From: CAKZNE01 sp963976435
Lineage (GTDB): Bacteria > Bacteroidota > Bacteroidia > Flavobacteriales > Schleiferiaceae
Assembly: GCA_963976435.1 (NCBI GenBank)
Contig: CAXBKQ010000004.1
Span: 112,858-176,857 of the forward strand
Direction: 5' to 3'
DNA length: 64,000 nucleotides
Part shown: positions 34,757 through 43,513 of the stretch, in pieces
Position numbering within the stretch: position 1 is the stretch's first letter
Layout: each line of letters starts with the position of its first letter
Translations under genes and position numbers: made by a program
The notes under the pieces: model-generated
The model's input: the letters and a program-made list of their open reading frames with translations, nothing else
What the model was told of the DNA's origin: nothing
Database searches by the model: none

Positions 34757-37033
34757 ATGCCAAAAAAGAGCAGGAAGCAAGACATCCTCGACTACCACAG
34801 CCAAGGAAGATCTGGGAAGATTGAGGTAATCCCTACTAAACCAAGTAATAGTCAAAGAGACCTATCCATTGCCTATTCGCCAGGGGTTGCAGAACCTTGT
34901 TTGGAAATTCAACAAAATCCAGACGCCGTTTATCAATATACGGCAAAAGGCAATTTGGTGGCCGTTATCAGCAACGGTACTGCAGTTTTAGGATTGGGAG
35001 ATATTGGTCCCGAAGCCAGTAAACCCGTTATGGAAGGTAAAGCAGTGCTTTTTAAGATTTTTGCAGATATAGATGTGTTCGACCTTGAGCTCAACACCAA
35101 AGATCCAGATGATTTTATAGCGGCAGTAAAAGCCTTGGAACCCACATTTGGGGGAATAAATTTAGAAGATATAAAAGCTCCAGATGCCTTTTATATTGAA
35201 AAACGGCTGAAGGAGGAAATGGATATTCCGGTGATGCATGACGATCAACATGGGACGGCGATAATTACAGGTGCCGCCTTGATTAATGCCCTAGAACTGG
35301 TAGACAAAGAAATTGCTAAAGTAAAAGTAGTTTTTAATGGGGCTGGTGCTAGTGCCATTAGCTGTGCTAGCCTTTATATCACCTTGGGTGTAAACCCAAA
35401 AAACCTTTACATGCTGGATAGTAAGGGCGTTATAAATAGTTTTAGAGACAAAAACACTCTTTCTGAGGAAAAACAAAAATTCATTCAAGAAACTGAAATA
35501 TCCGAATTAGAAGAAATAATTAAGGATGCTGATGTATTTGTTGGACTCAGCAAAGGTGGAGTTCTCAGCAAGGAAATGGTAAAAACAATGGCCAGCAATC
35601 CCATTGTATTTGCACTTGCTAATCCAGATCCGGAAATATCTTATCAAGATGCGGTAAGCGCTAGGAAGGATGTAATAATGGCTACGGGAAGATCCGACAA
35701 TCCCAACCAGGTAAATAATGTTTTAGGTTTCCCCTTTATTTTTAGAGGTGCACTGGATGTAAGGGCAAAAAAAATTAATGAAGAAATGAAGTTGGCAGCA
35801 GTAAAAGCCATTGCCAATCTTGCCAAAGAAAGTGTTCCAGAAATTGTGAATTTGGTCTATAATCAAACCAATATGCAGTTTGGGCCAAAGTATATTATTC
35901 CCACCCCCTTTGATCCTCGATTAATTTATAAAGTAGCACCGGCTGTTGCAAAGGCCGCCATGGATACCGGAGTAGCCCGACTACCAATCACTGACTGGGA
36001 TGACTATAAAAACACACTTATAGAAAGGCTGGGGAGGGACGATAAATTCATCCGCTTGGCTCAGGAAAAAGCACGTAGAGATCCTAAACGAATAGTATTA
36101 GCAGAAGGAGATAATATAAAAGTTCTTAAAGCTGCACAAATTGCTATTGAAGAAGGAATAGCCATACCTATACTTCTGGGGGATAGAAAAAAGATTCTTA
36201 ACCTCATAGAAAAGCATAAACTAGGGATTGCAGATATTCCCATAGTTGACCCCTATCAGGATCATGAAACTTGTCAGCGATATGCGCAGCTTCTTTACGA
36301 AAAGAGGAAACGAAAGGGAATAACTCATTCGGATGCGGTAAAACTAATGAGGGATAGGAATTATTTTGGCTCTGCCATGCTTGAAGCAGGAGATGCTGAT
36401 GCCTTTGTATCTGGCAGCACCAAAAAATATGGAGAAGTTGTTAAACCCATTTTTGAAATAATTGGCACTGCAAAGGGAAGTTCTAAGGTTGCAGGACTCT
36501 ATATAATGCTCAGTAAAAAGGGCCCTGTATTCTTTTCTGATGTTACCATAAACGAAGATCCAAGTGCAGAGGATATAGTTGAGATAAGCCTGCAAACAGC
36601 CAATTTAATTAAACGGATAAGCTTACAACCTAGAATTGCGCTTTTATCTTATAGCAATTTTGGCTCCTCCAAACTTAAGGATGCCAGAAAGATGCAAAAA
36701 GCTACAGAAATCCTAAGAAAAAATCATCCTGAACTTATTGTGGATGGAGAAATGCAAGCAAATTTTGCATTAGACAATCAATTATTAAAAGAGACCTTTC
36801 CATTTAGTGATTTGGTAAATAAAAAACCCAATGCTTTTATTTTTCCCAATTTAGCAGCAGGTAATATTGCCTATAAATTACTTCAGGGATTTGGAGCTGC
36901 AGAAGCCTTGGGGCCTATTCTGATAGGAATAAATAAACCTGCTCATGTTTTACAAATGGGAAGTAGCACTAGAGAAATTTTAAACATTATGACCTTAGCT
37001 GCGGTTGATGCTCAAACCAGAGTTAAACAGTAA
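34757..37033 (+). CDS. maeB: NADP-dependent malic enzyme with phosphotransacetylase-like domain
   Basis: The 758-residue protein fuses a malic-enzyme half (~1-420: LSIAYSPGVAEPCLEI, VMHDDQHGTAIITGAAL, KVVFNGAGASAISCASLY, FALANPDPEI) to a C-terminal phosphate acetyltransferase-like half (~430-758: KARRDPKRIVLAEGDNIKVLKAA, AAGNIAYKLLQGFGAAEALGPILIGI). The PTA half of such fusions is usually regulatory. It converts malate to pyruvate with CO2 release and NADPH formation. Its stop overlaps the start of the DAHP synthase gene by one base. Confidence 0.96.
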   Translation: MPKKSRKQDILDYHSQGRSGKIEVIPTKPSNSQRDLSIAYSPGVAEPCLEIQQNPDAVYQYTAKGNLVAVISNGTAVLGLGDIGPEASKPVMEGKAVLFKIFADIDVFDLELNTKDPDDFIAAVKALEPTFGGINLEDIKAPDAFYIEKRLKEEMDIPVMHDDQHGTAIITGAALINALELVDKEIAKVKVVFNGAGASAISCASLYITLGVNPKNLYMLDSKGVINSFRDKNTLSEEKQKFIQETEISELEEIIKDADVFVGLSKGGVLSKEMVKTMASNPIVFALANPDPEISYQDAVSARKDVIMATGRSDNPNQVNNVLGFPFIFRGALDVRAKKINEEMKLAAVKAIANLAKESVPEIVNLVYNQTNMQFGPKYIIPTPFDPRLIYKVAPAVAKAAMDTGVARLPITDWDDYKNTLIERLGRDDKFIRLAQEKARRDPKRIVLAEGDNIKVLKAAQIAIEEGIAIPILLGDRKKILNLIEKHKLGIADIPIVDPYQDHETCQRYAQLLYEKRKRKGITHSDAVKLMRDRNYFGSAMLEAGDADAFVSGSTKKYGEVVKPIFEIIGTAKGSSKVAGLYIMLSKKGPVFFSDVTINEDPSAEDIVEISLQTANLIKRISLQPRIALLSYSNFGSSKLKDARKMQKATEILRKNHPELIVDGEMQANFALDNQLLKETFPFSDLVNKKPNAFIFPNLAAGNIAYKLLQGFGAAEALGPILIGINKPAHVLQMGSSTREILNIMTLAAVDAQTRVKQ

Positions 37034-38127
37034 TGATTAAGGAGATTATGGGAAAATCAAAAAACTGGTTAAAAGATTTCAAACAACCCTTTTTAATTGC
37101 AGGGCCTTGCAGCGTGGAAAGTGAGGATCAGATGATGATAACTGCAAAACAAATTGCAGATCATAAAATAGCTTCAGTATTAAGGGGAGGAGTATGGAAG
37201 CCTAGAACAAAACCAGGATCATTTGAAGGCATTGGAATACCAGCATTAAAATGGCTGAAACAAGCTGGAAATGAAATTAACAAACCTGTAATTACAGAAG
37301 TTGCCAATGCCTTTCAAGTGGAAAAGTCTCTTGAGGCAGGCATTGATATGCTGTGGATTGGAGCGCGAACCACGGTAAATCCCTTTTACGTCCAAGAAAT
37401 AGCTGATGCCTTAAAAGGTGTGGATATCCCTGTTTTTGTGAAAAACCCAATTCACCCAGAAATAGGTTTATGGATAGGCGCTTTGGAAAGGTTTGAACGT
37501 GCAGGAATTTCTAAACTTTCAGCAATTCATCGTGGCTTTTTTGCCTATAAAAGTGAACCCTTTAGAAATGAGCCCAAATGGGAAATATCATTTGAATTAA
37601 AAAGACTGGTTCCCGAATTGGCAATTATTTGCGACCCCAGTCATATTGCAGGAAATAGAGATCTCATTTCGGATGTTTGCCAAAGTGCATTAGACTTAAG
37701 CCTAGATGGATTTATGATTGAGACTCATTGTGATCCCAGCAAGGCATTGAGCGATGCAAATCAACAAATTACTCCGGACCAATTAAATTCGATTATCAGT
37801 AATCTACAATATAGAAACGCCTTTGTTGAAGACCAGAAACTAATTGCCAAACTTGAGGAACTAAGGGGGCAAATAGACCTTTTGGATGAAGAAATTTTAG
37901 CACTATTGAAGAAAAGGATTGGGATAGTAAAGGATATTGGCCATGTTAAAGAATTAAATCAAGTACAAATTTTTCAGATGAGGCGATGGTTTAAAATATT
38001 AGAAAACCGACAAGAAAGCGCTGAAAAATTAGGTTTAAACAAAGAGGTCGTTCATGAGCTATTCCAATTGATTCACAAATATTCCATAGATATTCAAATA
38101 AAATCTCAACAAAAATTAAACTCATAA
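37033..38127 (+). CDS. Bifunctional 3-deoxy-7-phosphoheptulonate synthase / chorismate mutase
   Basis: The 364-residue protein has a type Ib DAHP synthase domain (~15-260: FLIAGPCSVESEDQM, VLRGGVWKPRTKPGSFEG, MLWIGARTTVNPF, ICDPSHIAGNRD, MIETHCDPSKALSDANQQ). A C-terminal type II chorismate mutase domain follows (~270-355: KLEELRGQIDLLDEEILALLKKRIGIVKDIGHVK). It catalyses the first step of aromatic synthesis and the chorismate-to-prephenate branch. The start is either ATG 37033 (overlapping maeB as TAATG) or ATG 37048; the latter follows an AAGGAG-like stretch. It precedes recJ by 5 bp. Confidence 0.95.
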   Translation: MIKEIMGKSKNWLKDFKQPFLIAGPCSVESEDQMMITAKQIADHKIASVLRGGVWKPRTKPGSFEGIGIPALKWLKQAGNEINKPVITEVANAFQVEKSLEAGIDMLWIGARTTVNPFYVQEIADALKGVDIPVFVKNPIHPEIGLWIGALERFERAGISKLSAIHRGFFAYKSEPFRNEPKWEISFELKRLVPELAIICDPSHIAGNRDLISDVCQSALDLSLDGFMIETHCDPSKALSDANQQITPDQLNSIISNLQYRNAFVEDQKLIAKLEELRGQIDLLDEEILALLKKRIGIVKDIGHVKELNQVQIFQMRRWFKILENRQESAEKLGLNKEVVHELFQLIHKYSIDIQIKSQQKLNS

Positions 38128-38132
38128 GCCTA

Positions 38133-39857
38133 GTGGAATTCAATTGGAAACCAAAACCTAATCCCGACACTGAGCTATTAAAAAATCTACAAGCCGACCT
38201 AGGAATACACCCCCTCCTTTGCGGCTTATTAATTCAAAGAGATATATTAAACTTTGATCTGGCAAAAAGTTTCTTTCGCCCAGACTTAAACCAGCTTCAC
38301 GACCCCTATTTAATGAAAGATATGGATAAGGCCGTATCTAGGATTGAAAGGGCTATAGAAAATGGAGAGAATATTTTGGTATATGGTGATTACGATGTGG
38401 ATGGCACCACTGCTGTTTCCCTTTTAAGCTCTTTCCTTTTAAAATTCTATCCCAATATCGATACCTATATTCCCGACAGATACAAAGAGGGATATGGTGT
38501 ATCCAAAGAGGGTATTGATTATGCCTGGGACAATAATATCAGTTTAATAATCGCTCTTGACTGTGGAATAAAAGCAATCGACAAGGTAGATTATGCTAGC
38601 TCAAAAGGGATAGATTTTATTATTTGTGATCATCACCGGCCTGGAGATTCATTACCAAAGGCTATTGCGATATTGGATCCTAAAAGAGCTGATTGTTTTT
38701 ACCCCTATGATGAATTGAGCGGCTGTGGAGTGGGCTTTAAACTTAGCCAGGCCCTTGCTCAAAAATGGGATCTTGAAGCCGATGAATATTTAGAAAACTT
38801 AGACCTCCTAGCGGTGAGTATTGGTTCGGATATAGTGCCCATTACCGGTGAAAATAGAATTCTCGCCTTTTGGGGATTAAAAAAAATAAACCAAAGCCCA
38901 AGACCAGGTTTTGAACTTCTTATTGAACTTGCTGGTAAGAAAAACCAGGTTTTAAGCATAATGGATCTTGTGTTTTTATTGGGACCAAGGATAAATGCGG
39001 CCGGGAGGATAAGCCATGGTCAATTAGCTGTAAACCTGCTTTGTGGTAAAAACTTAAAGGAATTAGAAAAAATAGCCGATCAGATCAATACTCAAAATGA
39101 CCAGCGGAAAATTCTGGATAAGGATATAAGCCATTCTGCTTTGGAATTAATAAAATCAAATGGCGAAGAAAATAGATTTTCAACGGTGGTATATGATCCA
39201 AGTTGGCATAAAGGAGTAATTGGAATTGTGGCTTCCAGATTAATTGAATCTTACTACCGCCCTACCGTGGTATTTACAAAAAGTAAAAATGTACTCGCAG
39301 GCTCCGCTAGATCCGTAAAAGGTTTTGATGTATATAATGCTCTGGATGCTTGCAGCGATATTTTAGAACAATTTGGAGGCCATATGTATGCCGCTGGCAT
39401 GACCTTGCAAGAGGAAAATTACGAAGCCTTTAAAAGCAAATTTGAAGAAGTAGTATCGCAAAACATAAAGGAAGAGCATAGAATACCAATTATTGAAATT
39501 GATGCTCCATTAGAATTTAAGGATATTGATTGGAAATTTTACAGGGTATTAAAACAATTTGGGCCCTTTGGACCTAAAAATATGGCTCCTGTTTTTCAGA
39601 GTAATAATTTACAAGATACAGGAAATAGTCGCGCCGTTGGCTCGGATAAAACACATTTAAAACTAGAGCTTAAAGACCTAGATTCGGGAATAATAATTCA
39701 AGGAATAGGTTTTAAGTTGGCCGATAAACTGGAGATACTCAATTCAGGAAAGCCAATCAGTATTGCTTACCATTTGGATGAAAATCATTTTAATGGAAAT
39801 AGCAGTTTACAACTAAGAGTATTGGATATAAAACCTAGTGTTGAAATTATAAATTAA
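38133..39857 (+). CDS. recJ: Single-stranded-DNA-specific exonuclease RecJ
   Basis: The 574-residue protein reads from GTG 38133. DHH-superfamily motifs are complete: ILVYGDYDVDGTTAVSLL (motif I), LIIALDCGIKA, IDFIICDHHRPGDSLP (DHH), and LLGPRINAAGRISHG. The DHHA1 segment HKGVIGIVASRLIESYYRP with QFGGHMYAAGMTL follows, then the OB-fold C-terminus. RecJ degrades 5'-ended single-stranded DNA in repair and recombination. The 3' end overlaps the convergent M23 gene by 11 bp. Confidence 0.97.
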   Translation: MEFNWKPKPNPDTELLKNLQADLGIHPLLCGLLIQRDILNFDLAKSFFRPDLNQLHDPYLMKDMDKAVSRIERAIENGENILVYGDYDVDGTTAVSLLSSFLLKFYPNIDTYIPDRYKEGYGVSKEGIDYAWDNNISLIIALDCGIKAIDKVDYASSKGIDFIICDHHRPGDSLPKAIAILDPKRADCFYPYDELSGCGVGFKLSQALAQKWDLEADEYLENLDLLAVSIGSDIVPITGENRILAFWGLKKINQSPRPGFELLIELAGKKNQVLSIMDLVFLLGPRINAAGRISHGQLAVNLLCGKNLKELEKIADQINTQNDQRKILDKDISHSALELIKSNGEENRFSTVVYDPSWHKGVIGIVASRLIESYYRPTVVFTKSKNVLAGSARSVKGFDVYNALDACSDILEQFGGHMYAAGMTLQEENYEAFKSKFEEVVSQNIKEEHRIPIIEIDAPLEFKDIDWKFYRVLKQFGPFGPKNMAPVFQSNNLQDTGNSRAVGSDKTHLKLELKDLDSGIIIQGIGFKLADKLEILNSGKPISIAYHLDENHFNGNSSLQLRVLDIKPSVEIIN

Positions 39858-41163
39858 ACCTCATCCACCCGGCAGAAGCAAGGTATACATCTGGCTTATC
39901 AGTTTCTTCCAATTTAATATTATCCAATCTTTCCTTCCAACCTTTAATGTGTTGTTGATACTCTTTTTCGTATTCCTTTTTTATGGGTTCTGCCTCGGGT
40001 AAATCCTGTTTATAAGGATCTACCTGCTTCCCATTTTTCCAAAATCTATAGCAAACATGTGGACCGGTAGCAATTCCTGTGCTACCAACATAGCCAATTA
40101 TATCTCCTTGTTTTACAATGCTTCCCTTTTTAATCCCCTTAGCAAATTTGGTCATGTGCAGATACTGAGTTGTGTAGGTGGCATTGTGTTTTACCTTCAC
40201 ATAATATCCATTTCCCCTTGTATAGGAAGCGGCGATAACCTCGCCATTGGCGGTAGTCATAATAGGCGTACCACGAGGTGCAGCATAGTCTGTTCCAAGA
40301 TGGGCCTTATTTCGTTTGAGCACAGGGTGAAACCTTCTTTTAGAATAGCGGCTAGAAATTCTAAAAAAGTTTAAGGGCGCTTTTAGGAAGGCCTTTCTTA
40401 GAGTATTTCCTTTTTCATCGAAATAATCGCTATAATTTTCACCTTTTTCAAAATGGAAAGAATAATAGGATTTTCTACCATGTTTGAAGTCGGCTGCTAA
40501 AATCCTTCCCATTCCTACTCTTACAGTGTCATCTATAAACTTCTCTTCATATATAAGCTTAAAATAATCACCTTTCTTAATATGGAAAAAATCTATACTC
40601 CATGCGTATATATCGGATAGAGACATGGCTAAGCCTGGGCTACCGCCTTTTTCTCTGAGGGATTCGTAGAGGGAAGATTCAATATAACCAGCAATTTCCT
40701 TTTGGCGAATGCTTACTTTTTTCTTACCAGAATACACCTTGGCCTTTTCATCAAAATCAAAAACATAGTAATTTACAGGAGAAGCTTCATAAACCATATA
40801 CCGGGCACTAGAAGAAGAATCGCTATTGTTTTTAAAAATGGAATACGGTTTTCCGCTTCTCAGTTGTCGAACATCAAATACGTCTTTATAATCATTTGCG
40901 ATTTGATGGATGGTAGGATAATCTACTCCATAGGCTAGTAAAATATTTCCAAAGCTTTCACCTTCTTTTACAATTTTCCTGTCAATTTCAAATGAATCAA
41001 CGGGAATACCAAACATTTTTTTTACCTCAATAAGAGGGCTTTCGGGCTCTTGATTGCTAATCTGCGCTGGCTTAGACTTGTCTTCACCACCAAATTGCTT
41101 GATTAATAAAAAGGCTAATACAGCTGCAGCTGCAATGGTGAAATATTTTAGTTTTTGGTTCAT
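39847..41163 (-). CDS. M23 family metallopeptidase (LytM domain)
   Basis: The 438-residue protein has an N-terminal membrane anchor (~7-22, FTIAAAAVLAFLLIKQF). A LysM/OapA-like middle region follows (EGESFGNILLAYGVDYPTIHQIAN), then a C-terminal LytM domain (~290-400: RRFHPVLKRNKAHLGTDYAAPRGT, YGYVKVKH-like strand, QYLHMTKFAKGI). Zn ligands are His and Asp of HLGTD, plus the His of GPHVCYRF. The usual HxH reads HVC here, a variant I recall from other Bacteroidota members, so activity is uncertain. The likely role is cell-wall hydrolysis or regulation of it in the periplasm. Confidence 0.92.
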   Translation of the reverse strand: MNQKLKYFTIAAAAVLAFLLIKQFGGEDKSKPAQISNQEPESPLIEVKKMFGIPVDSFEIDRKIVKEGESFGNILLAYGVDYPTIHQIANDYKDVFDVRQLRSGKPYSIFKNNSDSSSSARYMVYEASPVNYYVFDFDEKAKVYSGKKKVSIRQKEIAGYIESSLYESLREKGGSPGLAMSLSDIYAWSIDFFHIKKGDYFKLIYEEKFIDDTVRVGMGRILAADFKHGRKSYYSFHFEKGENYSDYFDEKGNTLRKAFLKAPLNFFRISSRYSKRRFHPVLKRNKAHLGTDYAAPRGTPIMTTANGEVIAASYTRGNGYYVKVKHNATYTTQYLHMTKFAKGIKKGSIVKQGDIIGYVGSTGIATGPHVCYRFWKNGKQVDPYKQDLPEAEPIKKEYEKEYQQHIKGWKERLDNIKLEETDKPDVYLASAGWMRFNL

Positions 41164-41188
41164 TTAATATCCTGAAAATAAAGAAGTT

Positions 41189-41196
41189 CAAAAGTA
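41189..41196 (-). promoter_or_regulatory. -7 promoter box (TACTTTTG) for the M23 gene
   Basis: On the minus strand TACTTTTG matches TAnnTTTG, 25 bp before ATG 41163. Confidence 0.5.
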
Positions 41197-41231
41197 AAAC
41201 TTTGAACAGCATTTTATGTTGTTTGCGAAAA

Positions 41232-42206
41232 TTATTTTTTCTCCATTTCTACTTCATCCAAAACAGATTGAACCCAGGCTTTACCCCAGTTCTCCATTTC
41301 TTTTTTGGTCCACAATTCTGGAAAGAAAATTCTTTTCTGGAATCGGGGAGGAAGGTATTTTTGCCAGTTGGTACCGCCTGTTGCAGCAAGATCATCAGGT
41401 CTTCTAGCTAGGTAGGCAGCAGCAGTTTTATAATGTTGAAGAGGCCAATTAACATTTACATTGAGATCAATCATTTTATAGGCCTCAATTAATTCTTTAT
41501 CCTCTCTTTCCTCTTTGGGTAGTGAGCGATAAAGTTGCCAAAGGTTTAAATTCCTATACTCCTCACCCATTTCTATTAAACTTCTAGAATACTTTTTCTC
41601 AAATTGCTTGAGGGTAAGGGTTTTTTCTCCAGTTTTTTCCATTGTAGCCCCCCATTTCCAATATATGAATTCATACATTTCAGAAATGGAAGCCGTTTTA
41701 GTTCTGAAAGAATCTCTATTATCTTTACTCACCAGATTGATAAAATCAGTGGCTCCAATTTCTATCATTCTATATTGTGCAGATTGAAAACCACTTGCTG
41801 GAATAAGAGACATTCTAAACTTTAGAAATTGATCTCTATCCATACCCTTTTCCATAACACCAAAAGAGTGAGTAAGGGCGCTAAAATATCTATTAATCCT
41901 GTGCAGCTTATTTTTGAGGGTGTCAAGATCTGGCCTTCCCATTTCAGCCAATTGCTTTATTTCGTGCAGCGAAAGTTTAAAATAAAGCTCAGTAATTTGG
42001 TGATACATGATGAATATTTCCTCATCAGGTATACTGGTCTTTGGCGTTTGTAAACTAAGGAGGGTATCTAAATGTACATATTCCCAATAGGTATTGTAAT
42101 CTGCATAAAGTAAACCGTCGAGATAGGCGATAAGCTCTTGGCCACTAGCATGGTATTTTTCGGCTAATTTTTCAATTCTATCTTTTAAATCTGATGATAT
42201 CTCCAT
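41232..42206 (-). CDS. Tryptophan 2,3-dioxygenase
   Basis: The protein has 324 residues from ATG 42206 (MEISSDLKDRIEKLAEKY). Family hallmarks are YWEYVHLDTLLSLQTPK, IMYHQITELYFKLSLHEI (heme-pocket His/Glu region), GFQSAQYRMIEI and AATGGTNWQKYLPPRFQKR. It opens the indole ring of tryptophan to N-formylkynurenine, the entry to the kynurenine pathway. An in-frame ATG at 42266 adds 20 hydrophobic residues that do not look like the family; however, it lies only 10 bp after a good -7 box, so an N-terminally extended form is possible. Confidence 0.95.
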   Translation of the reverse strand: MEISSDLKDRIEKLAEKYHASGQELIAYLDGLLYADYNTYWEYVHLDTLLSLQTPKTSIPDEEIFIMYHQITELYFKLSLHEIKQLAEMGRPDLDTLKNKLHRINRYFSALTHSFGVMEKGMDRDQFLKFRMSLIPASGFQSAQYRMIEIGATDFINLVSKDNRDSFRTKTASISEMYEFIYWKWGATMEKTGEKTLTLKQFEKKYSRSLIEMGEEYRNLNLWQLYRSLPKEEREDKELIEAYKMIDLNVNVNWPLQHYKTAAAYLARRPDDLAATGGTNWQKYLPPRFQKRIFFPELWTKKEMENWGKAWVQSVLDEVEMEKK

Positions 42207-42276
42207 AAAACTTTGTAAAATGAGGCTTTGAATAAACCATAACTGAAAAAAGAAATTCCCATTCACGGCTTGCTGC

Positions 42277-42308
42277 CAAATTTACCAAATCTTATTTCCT
42301 AAATACAA
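42277..42308 (-). promoter_or_regulatory. Promoter: -33 TTG (42306-42308) and -7 TAAATTTG (42277-42284) for the tryptophan dioxygenase gene
   Basis: Both elements are read on the minus strand with a 21-bp spacer. Predicted transcription would begin near 42271, giving a ~65-nt leader to ATG 42206 or almost none to ATG 42266. The -33 lies within the end of the upstream DUF3108 gene. Confidence 0.55.
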
Positions 42309-43107
42309 TTGGATAGCGAAGATTCTCAAATTCTATTAAATCGATAGTAATACTACCTACCACTAATTCCGTTTCCAATTTAATGGGTAACTGATTCTCA
42401 TCATCTGAAACCCAGAGTGTCATTCCCTCCTTTTCATTGAAAACCCTTCCCTCCTGAACCAAAGGGGTGAATTTTTTACATTTAATTTTTCCTTTTTTAG
42501 TTTTTAAGGTTTCCTCGCCCAAGTATTTAAATGAAAAAGTAAACATTTCATGATCTAAAAACATACTTACCGGAATTTGATCACCAACCTTAATATCTTT
42601 CACATCTAAACACCTAGCATAGTAGAATGTGCTTAGAAGATCTTGGGCATTTTCAAATATTGAAAATGATTTTTTTTTGTCTTTTAGATCCGTGGCTTTA
42701 TTGGAATCGTGATCGAAAATAATATGCCTATTAATTTTGTAGCCCCCTTCATTAACATCTCTAATAAACTCTAGTGGCACTAAGCTATCCTTATCCACAA
42801 AAGTTTCGTAGCGGTCTCTAGTTTTAAAGAACCATTCGGCCATGCCTGTAGTTCTGCCTGTTCCAACAATATGGAAGGCTGGTCTGTTCTGAACGGTTTT
42901 TAGATTTTGAACACGTAGCTCAGCAATTCCGGCATCAATAAATCCATAGCTGATTTTATACTTTAAGTATTCACCAAGCTTAAAGGCGGTATTTTCAATT
43001 TTCCTCTTATTGGCATCTTCCAGATTTTCGGAATCTGTTTGGCCAGATAAACTAAATTGAAATAAAAAGAGAAGGGCTATAAAAAAGTTGAAGTTTAATT
43101 TTTTCAT
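42292..43107 (-). CDS. DUF3108 family exported protein
   Basis: The 271-residue protein has a signal peptide (~1-22, LFLFQFSLSGQ). The DUF3108 pattern is clear: FKLGEYLKYKISYGFIDAGIAELRV near the start, AFHIVGTGRTTGMAEWFFKTRDRYETFVDKDSLVPLEF in parts through the middle, and LWVSDDENQLPIKLETELVVGSITIDL at the end. It is probably a periplasmic lipocalin-like beta protein. The family is widespread in Bacteroidota and of unknown function. The next upstream gene is 47 bp away. Confidence 0.92.
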   Translation of the reverse strand: MKKLNFNFFIALLFLFQFSLSGQTDSENLEDANKRKIENTAFKLGEYLKYKISYGFIDAGIAELRVQNLKTVQNRPAFHIVGTGRTTGMAEWFFKTRDRYETFVDKDSLVPLEFIRDVNEGGYKINRHIIFDHDSNKATDLKDKKKSFSIFENAQDLLSTFYYARCLDVKDIKVGDQIPVSMFLDHEMFTFSFKYLGEETLKTKKGKIKCKKFTPLVQEGRVFNEKEGMTLWVSDDENQLPIKLETELVVGSITIDLIEFENLRYPIVFRK

Positions 43108-43154
43108 GGGTTAAGGTTTACCCAAAGTTGGCAAATTAAATGCCAAAATAAAAT

Positions 43155-43412
43155 CTATTTGAAAAATTCAGATATGGTTCCTTTCACTGCGCCATAAAAA
43201 TCATCAACAGAACTATTATAGCCAGGAATAACATCGATATTATAGTATTGCTTAACCTCTAACAAAGTCCAAAAGAAAATTACAATCCATACTAATAGGC
43301 CGGAACCTTTAAAGGCCAAAGAAATACTTTCCCAGATATAAAATCTTAGTAGCTTTTTGCTTTCCTTTTTTTCCTTTACAAGGCTTATACTTCTGTTTGT
43401 AGTTAAATCCAA
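43155..43412 (-). CDS. Small single-pass membrane protein
   Basis: The 85-residue protein has a charged N-terminus (VKEKKESKKLLRFY) and one strong hydrophobic stretch (~38-54, GSGLLVWIVIFFWTLLE), followed by a ~30-residue tail likely on the far side of the membrane. No family is recognised. Its position between leuS and DUF3108, with normal composition, supports a real gene. No role can be assigned. Confidence 0.65.
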   Translation of the reverse strand: MDLTTNRSISLVKEKKESKKLLRFYIWESISLAFKGSGLLVWIVIFFWTLLEVKQYYNIDVIPGYNSSVDDFYGAVKGTISEFFK

Positions 43413-43450
43413 AATTCGTTTTCGTTAATTCGACGAGACAAATGTGTAGG

Positions 43451-43481
43451 AAAAAAACTACAAAACCAAATTTTATGTAGT
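43451..43481 (-). terminator. Probable Rho-independent terminator after leuS
   Basis: On the minus strand a 6-bp ACTACA/TGTAGT stem with A-T extension and a 13-nt loop is followed by seven T residues, 33 bp after the leuS stop. Confidence 0.6.
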
Positions 43482-43513
43482 ATTTTTCTTACTGGATTAA
43501 AATTTATCGTCTT

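Noticed and set aside
40057..40374. A 105-codon plus-strand frame inside the M23 gene
   Set aside because: The opposite strand encodes the LytM zinc motifs at this place.
42207..42266. A 20-residue N-terminal extension of tryptophan dioxygenase
   Set aside because: The extra residues are hydrophobic and unlike the family N-terminus; kept only as an alternative because a -7 box lies close by.
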